The position numbers were made by a program, and so were the translations under genes. The notes under the pieces are model-generated. The model ran no database searches, was not told where the DNA came from, and saw only the letters and a program-made list of their open reading frames with translations. 64,000 bases of DNA from Desulfosarcina widdelii (GTDB lineage Bacteria > Desulfobacterota > Desulfobacteria > Desulfobacterales > Desulfosarcinaceae): assembly GCF_009688965.1 (NCBI RefSeq), contig NZ_AP021875.1, positions 3,596,001 to 3,660,000 on the forward strand. Direction: 5' to 3'. Each line of letters begins with the position of its first letter. Position 1 is the stretch's first letter. Below, one piece after another: positions 37,032 to 44,002 of this stretch.

Positions 37032-38459
37032 ATTCAACCACCCAAAGGACTTGTAATCGCCGCGACCCACAGCGGCGCGGGGAAAACCACCCTGACCCTG
37101 GGCCTCATGGCCGCCCTGCGCCGCCGGGGACTGGCCGTCGCGCCGTTCAAGGTGGGCCCCGACTTTATCGATCCGGGGCATCACACGGTCGTGGCCGGCC
37201 GCGAGAGCCGCAATCTGGACGGCTGGATGCTGGACCGCGCCGCCAACCAGGCAATTTTTCAGCGCCACACCCAAGGGTGCGATGTCGCCGTTGTGGAGGG
37301 CGTCATGGGACTGTTCGACGGCTTCAGCGGCACCGACGAGGCGGGATCGACCGCGCAGATGGCCAAATGGCTGGACCTGCCGGTGCTCCTGGTGGTCAAC
37401 GCCGCCAGCATGGCCCGCAGTGCGGCGGCCCTGGTGCAGGGATTCGAACGGTTCGATCCCGGCCTCCGGTTCGCCGGCCTGGTGTTCAACAATCTCGGAA
37501 GCGACACGCATCTGCGCTATCTGAAAGATGCGGTGGACGCCTGCGTGAAGATGCCGCTGATGGGCGGCCTGCTGCGCAACGATCAACTCGAGATGCCGGA
37601 GCGGCACCTGGGGCTGACCACGGCGGACGACCGTCCGCTGACGGAAAAGCAGCTGGATCGGCTTGCCGATCACATCGAAGCCGGCCTGGAGCTGGATCGC
37701 CTTTTGGAGACGCTGCCGGAGATTCGGGCAGCCGGGGAACGACCGCTGCCTGCAGATCGATTATCTGTAGACCGGGCGGCGCCGGTCCGGGCCAGGCTGG
37801 GCATTGCCCGGGACCGGGCATTTTGCTTCTACTATACGGACAACCTCGATCTGCTGGCCGCGGCCGGCCTGGAACTGGTCCCGTTTTCCCCATTGGAGGA
37901 CCGGCATCTTCCCGAGGATCTGGATGGAATTTACATCGGCGGCGGGTATCCGGAACTGCACGCCGAACGGCTGTCGCAAAATCAGGGCATGCGTGAGGCC
38001 ATTTATCGATCCAGCCGGAAGGGCATGCCCATTTATGCCGAGTGCGGTGGCTTTATGTATTTGTGCCGGGACCTGCGGGACACGGAAAACCGGGTGCATC
38101 CCATGTGCAACTGCTTTGCCTTTCGATCCCGCATGCATACCAGGCTTCGCACCCTGGGATACCGCGAGGTCTGCTTCGAGCGCGACAGTATTTTGGGCAA
38201 AACCGGCCAGGTGGTGCGCGGCCATGAATTTCACTACTCGGATCTGGACGACGCCGATTCGGACCGGGAAACGATCTCGGTCTATTCGGCCGCTTCTCGC
38301 CGCAACGATGGACGCAAATCGAAAGGATACCTTGTCAACCGGACCCTGGGAAGCTATATCCACCTGCATTTCCAAAGTCTGCCGGCGTGCGCCCGATCGT
38401 TTGCCGACGCCTGCCGAAAATACCGAAAGTCGAGGAGAGCCGCGGATGAAGCCCCATGA
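37032..38459 (+). CDS. cbiA: Cobyrinate a,c-diamide synthase CbiA (ATT start)
   Basis: 475 residues if started at ATT 37032, which is 5 bases after GGGAGG. The first ATG is at 37107, but the P-loop KGLVIAATHSGAGKTTLTLGL lies upstream of it, so the ATG cannot be the true start; no ATG, GTG or TTG exists in frame between the previous stop (37002) and the P-loop. The C-terminal glutamine amidotransferase domain has YIGGGYPELHAERLSQNQ and the nucleophilic cysteine in MPIYAECGGFMYLCRDL, with GHEFHYSDL near the end. It amidates the a and c side chains using glutamine and ATP. The end overlaps cbiC by 14 bases. Confidence 0.9.
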   Translation: MQPPKGLVIAATHSGAGKTTLTLGLMAALRRRGLAVAPFKVGPDFIDPGHHTVVAGRESRNLDGWMLDRAANQAIFQRHTQGCDVAVVEGVMGLFDGFSGTDEAGSTAQMAKWLDLPVLLVVNAASMARSAAALVQGFERFDPGLRFAGLVFNNLGSDTHLRYLKDAVDACVKMPLMGGLLRNDQLEMPERHLGLTTADDRPLTEKQLDRLADHIEAGLELDRLLETLPEIRAAGERPLPADRLSVDRAAPVRARLGIARDRAFCFYYTDNLDLLAAAGLELVPFSPLEDRHLPEDLDGIYIGGGYPELHAERLSQNQGMREAIYRSSRKGMPIYAECGGFMYLCRDLRDTENRVHPMCNCFAFRSRMHTRLRTLGYREVCFERDSILGKTGQVVRGHEFHYSDLDDADSDRETISVYSAASRRNDGRKSKGYLVNRTLGSYIHLHFQSLPACARSFADACRKYRKSRRAADEAP

Positions 38460-39063
38460 GATCGAACAAAAGAGTTTTGCCATTATCGATGAAGAGGCCG
38501 GCGATCACGGATACCCGGCGGATCATTGGCCCATCGTGCGCCGCATGATTCATACAACGGCGGATTTCGAGTACATCCAAGACACCCGCATTCACCCGGA
38601 GGCAGTAACGGCGGGCATCGGCGCCATCCGCAGCGGAAGCGCGATTTTCACCGACACCAACATGGCCCGCGTCGGTATCCGGCAGAACCAGCTCGAACCG
38701 TTCGGGGGGCAGGTTCATTGCCTCATGGCGGACGAACGGATCGCCCGGCTGGCCGCCGACAAAGGAATCACCCGGGCAAAGGCGGCCGTGGATGCCGTGG
38801 CCGACCAGCTGGACAACGGCATCTACGTCGTGGGCAATGCTCCCACGGCGCTGTTGCGGCTGATCGAACTGATCCGGCAGGGCAGGACCCGCCCGGCGCT
38901 GGTGGTCGGCCTGCCCGTCGGGTTTGTCAATGCGGCGGAATCCAAGGCTGAATTGCTGCACCTGGACACGCCCTATATCACCAACGTCGGCCGCAAAGGC
39001 GGTTCCAACGTGGCCGCCGCCGTGGTCAATGCCCTGATCGTCCAGGCCCGGTCAGACGGTTGA
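38446..39063 (+). CDS. cbiC: Cobalt-precorrin-8 methylmutase CbiC
   Basis: 205 residues; GAGGAG lies before ATG 38446. IEQKSFAIIDEEAG and the catalytic histidine in VRRMIHTTADFEYI are family hallmarks; IYVVGNAPTALLRLIELI, VGLPVGFVNAAESK and the ending RKGGSNVAAAVVNALI complete it. It moves the C11 methyl to C12, forming cobyrinic acid. Overlaps cbiA by 14 bases and is 3 bases from cbiD. Confidence 0.96.
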   Translation: MKPHEIEQKSFAIIDEEAGDHGYPADHWPIVRRMIHTTADFEYIQDTRIHPEAVTAGIGAIRSGSAIFTDTNMARVGIRQNQLEPFGGQVHCLMADERIARLAADKGITRAKAAVDAVADQLDNGIYVVGNAPTALLRLIELIRQGRTRPALVVGLPVGFVNAAESKAELLHLDTPYITNVGRKGGSNVAAAVVNALIVQARSDG

Positions 39064-39066
39064 TGC

Positions 39067-40164
39067 ATGGGGCGCAAGCGGCAAAAACATCTGCGCAGCG
39101 GTTTTACCACCGGCACCGCGGCCGCGGCGGCCACCAAGGCGGCCCTGCTTTTTCTCTTGGACGGCCAGGCGCCGTCATCGGTCCGGGTGGCGCTGCTCAA
39201 CGGCGATGCCCTGGACATCGCGGTCCATGCCTGCGAGCGGATCGACGAGGAATCGGTGGTCTGCTCGGTCATCAAGGATGCCGGTGACGATCCGGACATC
39301 ACCCACGGGGCTGAAATCGCCGCCCGGGTGAGCTGGCGGGCAACAACAGCCGATCCATCGGTCGTCATTTCGGGCGGCAACGGGGTGGGCAAGGTCACCA
39401 AACCGGGGCTGGAGGTGCCGCCCGGGCAGCCGGCCATCAATCCGGGCCCGCGAAAAATGATCCGACAATCGGCGCTGGAAGCCATGCAGTCGCATCGACG
39501 GCCGGGGTTCGTGGAGACGGTCATCGAGATTCCCGAGGGCGAAGAACTGGCACGCAACACGCTCAACGCCAGGCTGGGAATCATTGGCGGTATTTCGATC
39601 CTGGGCACCACCGGCATCGTCCGTCCCATGTCCCACGACGCCTATGTGGCCACCATCCGCTCGGCGCTGTCGGTGGCGCGGGCATCCGGCCTGAACCAGG
39701 TTGTATTTACTACCGGGCGCAGGACCGAACGCTTCGCCCAGAATCTATGGCCCCGGTTTCCGGAGGAGAGTTTCGTGCAGATCGGCGATTTTTTTGCGCG
39801 CTCCATGGCCATGGCCGTCGAGCACGGCTTCGAAACGGTGAACCTTGCGATCATGTTCGGAAAGGCGGTCAAAATGGCCCAGAAAATCCCCCACACCCAC
39901 GCGAGTTCGGCGCGCATGACCCTGGAGGCATTGGCGCGCTGGGCGAAAGAACGCACCGGCGACAGCGGTCTTGCCGGACGGATTGCCGAAGCCAATACCG
40001 CCCGGCATGCATTCGAGTATATCAAAGACGACCATCCCGGCGTCATCGAGAAGGTCGGTCGGGAAGTGGTTCGGGCGGCCGACCATTTTGCCGGCGGAAA
40101 AATCCGGGTGGGCGCGGTCATCTTCGATTTCGACGGCGGGCTCAAATTCAAGGCGGTCCGATGA
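39067..40164 (+). CDS. cbiD: Cobalt-precorrin-5B C1-methyltransferase CbiD
   Basis: 365 residues; RSGFTTGTAAAAATKAALLFLL is the CbiD signature start, followed by IKDAGDDPDITHGAEIAARVSW and GGNGVGKVTKPGLEVPPGQPAINPGPRKMI, then GISILGTTGIVRPMSHDAYVATI. It methylates C1 in the anaerobic route. ATGA overlap with cbiET. Confidence 0.96.
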   Translation: MGRKRQKHLRSGFTTGTAAAAATKAALLFLLDGQAPSSVRVALLNGDALDIAVHACERIDEESVVCSVIKDAGDDPDITHGAEIAARVSWRATTADPSVVISGGNGVGKVTKPGLEVPPGQPAINPGPRKMIRQSALEAMQSHRRPGFVETVIEIPEGEELARNTLNARLGIIGGISILGTTGIVRPMSHDAYVATIRSALSVARASGLNQVVFTTGRRTERFAQNLWPRFPEESFVQIGDFFARSMAMAVEHGFETVNLAIMFGKAVKMAQKIPHTHASSARMTLEALARWAKERTGDSGLAGRIAEANTARHAFEYIKDDHPGVIEKVGREVVRAADHFAGGKIRVGAVIFDFDGGLKFKAVR

Positions 40165-41408
40165 AAAAGGTAACGATTGTCGGCATGGGACTTTCGGCGC
40201 GGGATGTGACCGCGGAGCAATTGGATGTCATCCGGTCCGCAGATATTCTCATGGGAGGAAAGCGCCACCTGGATCAGTTCGGCGATCTTCCCATGAGAAA
40301 AAAGACCATCACCTCCCGAATCGACGAAGCCATGGCGTTCATCATCGAGCAGAGAAAATCCGCCAGCATCGTGGTTCTGGCGTCGGGCGATCCTCTGTTT
40401 TATGGAATCGGTGCCCGCATCGCCCGGGAGCTGGGTCCCGACCAGGTGGTCATCTTCCCCAACATCACCTCCATTGCCGCCGCCTTTGCCCGCATTGGCC
40501 GACCCTGGAGCGATGCGGCGGTGGTCAGTCTGCACGGCAGGAACCACAAGCACCGACTGATAGAGGAAGTAAAGCGCAACAAATCGGTGGCGGTTCTCAC
40601 GGACGCCCGACATTCACCCCGATGGCTGGCGCAATGGCTCATGGGCAAGGGCGTGAAGCATACAGCCATGACCGTTTTCGAGAAAATGGGATCGGCCGAG
40701 GAAGCCCTTCACCGTTGCAGCCTGCAGCAGGCCGCGCAAATGGACTTCGTCCAGCCCAACGTGGTGATTCTCGAACTCGAACCGGGAAACGCCTCGTGCG
40801 GCGACCTGACCCTGGGGATGGCCGATGACGCCTTTTCGCACGAAAACGGCCTGATCACCAAAATGGAGGTGCGGGCCGTGACCCTGGCCAAGCTACGGCT
40901 GAAGCCCGGCCTGACCCTCTGGGACCTGGGCGCCGGAAGCGGTTCCGTGGGTATCGAGGCATCGACGCTGATCGGTCCGGGCCGGATCATCGCCGTTGAA
41001 AAGCGGGCCGCGCGGCTGGCACAGATCCGCGAAAATGCCGAGCGCTACGGCGTCTATAATCTCGATGCCGTTCAGTGCACCCTGCCCGAAGGGCTTGCGG
41101 ATTTGCCAGCACCGGATCGGATCTTCATCGGCGGCGGTGGCCGGGAACTGGCGGCCATCATCGCGGTCAGTGCCCAACTTCTCCGGCCCGAGGGCGTGGT
41201 GGTGGTCAACACCGTGCTGGCGGACAACCTGTGCCGGGCGCTGGATGCCCTTAAAGCTGCCGACATGTCGACGGAAGTGGTTCAACTGCAGGTCAGCCGG
41301 AGCAAGGCCATGCCGTGGAGCCGGCGGTTCGAGGCCCTAAACCCGGTCTGGATCATTTCCGGTACCCGGTTTTCATCAAAAGAAGAAAGCGAAAAAGCAG
41401 AACCATGA
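40161..41408 (+). CDS. cbiET: Fused CbiE-CbiT: cobalt-precorrin C5- and C15-methyltransferase/decarboxylase
   Basis: 415 residues with two domains. Residues about 1-215 are CbiE (VTIVGMGLSARDVTAEQLDVIRSADILMGGKRHL, VVLASGDPLFYGIGARIARELG, VSLHGRNHK); residues about 225-405 are CbiT (MEVRAVTLAKLRLKPGLTLWDLGAGSGSVGIEASTLIGPGRIIAVEKRAARL, PDRIFIGGGGRELAAII). Together they methylate C5 and C15 and decarboxylate the acetate side chain at C12. The fused form corresponds to CobL of the aerobic route; the neighbours place it in the anaerobic one. ATGA overlaps at both ends. Confidence 0.94.
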   Translation: MKKVTIVGMGLSARDVTAEQLDVIRSADILMGGKRHLDQFGDLPMRKKTITSRIDEAMAFIIEQRKSASIVVLASGDPLFYGIGARIARELGPDQVVIFPNITSIAAAFARIGRPWSDAAVVSLHGRNHKHRLIEEVKRNKSVAVLTDARHSPRWLAQWLMGKGVKHTAMTVFEKMGSAEEALHRCSLQQAAQMDFVQPNVVILELEPGNASCGDLTLGMADDAFSHENGLITKMEVRAVTLAKLRLKPGLTLWDLGAGSGSVGIEASTLIGPGRIIAVEKRAARLAQIRENAERYGVYNLDAVQCTLPEGLADLPAPDRIFIGGGGRELAAIIAVSAQLLRPEGVVVVNTVLADNLCRALDALKAADMSTEVVQLQVSRSKAMPWSRRFEALNPVWIISGTRFSSKEESEKAEP

Positions 41409-42181
41409 GCACCACCCGACACCCCATAATCTTCTGCGGCGCCGGCCCCGGCGACCCCGATCTGATTACCGTCAAAGGCATGCGGGCCCTGCAGTCGGCG
41501 GACCTGGTTCTCTATGCCGGCTCGCTCGTTCCAGAAGCGGTTCTTACCTGGGCGCCCGAAACGGCGCGGCGGATCAGTAGCGCCGGCATGAACCTCGATC
41601 AAATCGTGGCCGCGATGGCCGACGCCTTTCTCGACGGCCAACAGGTGGTCCGGCTGCACACGGGCGATCCCAGTTTATATGGGGCCATTCGGGAACAGAT
41701 GGTCATGCTGGAAAAGAAAAAAATCCCCTATCGGGTGATTCCCGGTGTGACCGCCGCCTTTGCCGCGGCGGCAGCCCTGGGGATCGAATACACGGTTCCC
41801 GAAAAAACCCAGACGCTGATTTTAACCCGTATGGCCGGGCGTACACCGGTTCCAGAGTCCGAGAACCTGGCCTCCCTGGCCCGGCACGGGGCCTCTCTGG
41901 TGATCTACCTGAGCACGGGTCTGATCGAATCGGTTTCCGGTATTCTATCCGACGCTTACGATCCCGAGGCACCCTGCGCTTTGGCCTACCGCGTCAGCCA
42001 TCCCGAGGAGAAGATCGTCCGGACGCAGGTGGGAAAGCTGGCCACGGAGGCACGGGACGCCGGGATCAACCGACTGGCCGTGATTATGGTTGGCCCGGCC
42101 CTGGCGCAGCCCTCGGCGGAAGAGACGCTGCGCTCCAAACTTTACGATGAGAAGTTTGCCCATGGCTACCGACCCCATTGA
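41405..42181 (+). CDS. cbiF: Cobalt-precorrin-4 C11-methyltransferase CbiF
   Basis: 258 residues. IIFCGAGPGDPDLITVKGMRALQSADLVLYAGSLVPEAVL is the CbiF/CobM start; VVRLHTGDPSLYGAIREQM is the second glycine-rich motif; YRVIPGVTAAFAAAAALGIEYTVPEKTQTLILTRMAGRTPVPE is diagnostic of the C11 enzyme. Starts with an ATGA overlap with cbiET and runs 20 bases past the cbiG start. Confidence 0.95.
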   Translation: MSTTRHPIIFCGAGPGDPDLITVKGMRALQSADLVLYAGSLVPEAVLTWAPETARRISSAGMNLDQIVAAMADAFLDGQQVVRLHTGDPSLYGAIREQMVMLEKKKIPYRVIPGVTAAFAAAAALGIEYTVPEKTQTLILTRMAGRTPVPESENLASLARHGASLVIYLSTGLIESVSGILSDAYDPEAPCALAYRVSHPEEKIVRTQVGKLATEARDAGINRLAVIMVGPALAQPSAEETLRSKLYDEKFAHGYRPH

Positions 42182-43283
42182 GAAAATCGCGGTGTGGACA
42201 TTGACCGCCCAGGGGTTGGCGCTTGCCCGCAGAATCCAGCAGCACCGGGCGGTCGAAGTGTTTGCTTCCCAGCGGCTGACCGACGAATCGACTGCCGGAG
42301 ACCTTTCGCCTTTCGAACGGCTGGCGGACGCGCTGGCCCAGCAGTTCAACCGCTATACGGGGCACATCTTTATCATGGCCACGGGAATTGTCGTTCGCTG
42401 CATTGTGCCGTTGCTGCGGCATAAGACGTTCGACCCGGCCGTGGCGGTGATGGACGACCGCGGGCGGTTTGTCGTCAGCCTGGTTTCCGGGCACCTGGGC
42501 GGCGCCAATCGACTCACCCGGCAGGTGGCCGAACTTCTCGAGGCCACACCGGTGATCACCACGGCCACCGATGTCAACGAAAAGCCGGCCATCGACATCC
42601 TGGCGCAGGAACAGGGCCTTGCCATCGAGAACCCGGAGGCAATTAAAACCGTGAATATGGCCATTCTGGACGGCACGCCCATCGGGGTCTACGATCCGGG
42701 CGATTGGCTGCATCGCCGGTTGCCCGAGGCTTTTTCTTTATCCCAAGACCAACTGAACGAACGTCTGCCCCCATCAGTTTCGGCCTGCGTCTGGATTGAC
42801 GACACCATCGGAGATATCCCTTCCGATTTTCTCGTCCTGCGGCCGCCTTCCCTCGTGGCCGGTATCGGATGCAATCGTCACACACCGGCCCAAGAGATCG
42901 GCGAGTTTCTTCTCAACGTGATGGAAGACTTTGGTCTGGCTCTGAAAAGTCTGACAGCCATCGCTTCCATCGATCTCAAATCCGACGAAATCGGTTTGTG
43001 TGAAATTGCGGAGAAAATGAATCTTCCGCTGCAATTTTTTTCGAAAGACGAACTGGCCCGGGTCGAAAGCGTGCCCACGCCTTCGTCCCTGGTGGCCAAA
43101 CACATAGGAGTACCCAGCGTATGCGAAGCAGCAGCCATTCTGGCCAGCCGGAACGGTCAACTGATCGTTCCCAAGCACAACACCCGCAACGTGACCGTGG
43201 CCATTGCCCGAATGGCCTGTACATCGTCGGCATCGGCCCCGGCGACGCAGCCCATCTATCCCAACGCGCCCGAGAAGTCCTGA
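42162..43283 (+). CDS. cbiG: Cobalt-precorrin-5A hydrolase CbiG (3' end probably read out of frame)
   Basis: 373 residues from ATG 42162. The N-terminal domain shows HIFIMATGIVVRCIVPLLRHKTFDPAVAVMDDRGRFVVSLVSGHLGGANRLTRQVA, the CbiG mid region VWIDDTIGDIPSDFLVLRPPSLVAGIGCNRHTPAQEIGEF, and the C-terminal domain LTAIASIDLKSDEIGL...GVPSVCEAAAILASRNGQLIVPKHNTRNVTVAIARM. It opens the delta-lactone ring, releasing acetaldehyde. After ARM (43212) the frame continues for 23 residues (ACTSSASAPATQP...) that are the cbiH start in the wrong frame; see the junction finding. Confidence 0.9.
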   Translation: MATDPIEKIAVWTLTAQGLALARRIQQHRAVEVFASQRLTDESTAGDLSPFERLADALAQQFNRYTGHIFIMATGIVVRCIVPLLRHKTFDPAVAVMDDRGRFVVSLVSGHLGGANRLTRQVAELLEATPVITTATDVNEKPAIDILAQEQGLAIENPEAIKTVNMAILDGTPIGVYDPGDWLHRRLPEAFSLSQDQLNERLPPSVSACVWIDDTIGDIPSDFLVLRPPSLVAGIGCNRHTPAQEIGEFLLNVMEDFGLALKSLTAIASIDLKSDEIGLCEIAEKMNLPLQFFSKDELARVESVPTPSSLVAKHIGVPSVCEAAAILASRNGQLIVPKHNTRNVTVAIARMACTSSASAPATQPIYPNAPEKS

Positions 43284-44002
43284 CGGGAGCCGATGTCATT
43301 GCCGGCTACGGCACCTATATCGACCTGATCCGTCCGCTGGTAGCAAACAAGGCGATCATCAGCACCGGCATGACCAGGGAAGTGGAGCGGGTGGCGGCGG
43401 CCATCGACGCGGCCTGCCTCGGAAAGTCCGTTGCCCTGGTATCCAGCGGCGACCCCGGAATTTATGCCATGGCGGGACTGGCCCTGGAGATGTGCGAGGC
43501 CCGCCGGGTGGCGGCGGTGCCGTCCTGGACGGCAGCAAACGGGGATAGCGATGAAACGGGCAGCCTTCGTGTGGAGGTGGTCCCTGGGATTCCGGCACTG
43601 TGTGCCGGAGCCGCGCTGCTGGGGGCGCCGCTGATGCACGATTTTTGCGCCATCAGCCTCAGCGATCTGCTCACCCCGTGGGAGGTGATCGAAACGCGCC
43701 TCGATGCCGCGGCCCGCGCCGATTTCGTGATGGTGCTTTACAACCCCAAGAGCAAGAAACGGCACTGGCAGCTGGAAAAGGCCCGGCAGATCATGATGAA
43801 CCACAAGCCCGCCCAAACCCCTGTCGGCGTGGTGACCGGTGCCATGCGCTCGGATCAGCGCATCCAAGTGACGACATTGGAAGAGTTGCACACAGCGATG
43901 GTGAACATGCAGAGCACCGTGTTCATCGGGAACCACTCGACCCGGCGCTACGGGGATTTTCTATTGACCCTGCGGGGGTATGGGGAGAAGTATCGGTTGT
44001 AG
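43121..44002 (+). CDS. cbiH: Cobalt-factor III C17-methyltransferase CbiH
   Basis: The family-typical N-terminus GLYIVGIGPGDAAHLSQRAREVLTGADVIAGYGTYIDLI begins near 43214, but no ATG, GTG or TTG precedes it closely in frame; the in-frame ATG at 43121 would add about 31 unrelated residues and overlap cbiG by 163 bases. CTG 43217 is another option. Other motifs: ALVSSGDPGIYAMAGLALEM, VEVVPGIPALCAGAALLGAPLMHDFCAISLSDLLTPWEVI, FVMVLYNPKSKKRHWQL, STVFIGNHSTRRYGDFLLTLRGY. It methylates C17 with ring contraction. The 3' end overlaps the convergent cytochrome gene by 80 bases. Confidence 0.88.
   Translation: MRSSSHSGQPERSTDRSQAQHPQRDRGHCPNGLYIVGIGPGDAAHLSQRAREVLTGADVIAGYGTYIDLIRPLVANKAIISTGMTREVERVAAAIDAACLGKSVALVSSGDPGIYAMAGLALEMCEARRVAAVPSWTAANGDSDETGSLRVEVVPGIPALCAGAALLGAPLMHDFCAISLSDLLTPWEVIETRLDAAARADFVMVLYNPKSKKRHWQLEKARQIMMNHKPAQTPVGVVTGAMRSDQRIQVTTLEELHTAMVNMQSTVFIGNHSTRRYGDFLLTLRGYGEKYRL

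Noticed and set aside
35976..37673. 565-residue open frame antisense to the gate-domain and cbiA genes
   Set aside because: It spans two well-supported plus-strand genes and has a Gln/His/Arg-rich shadow composition.
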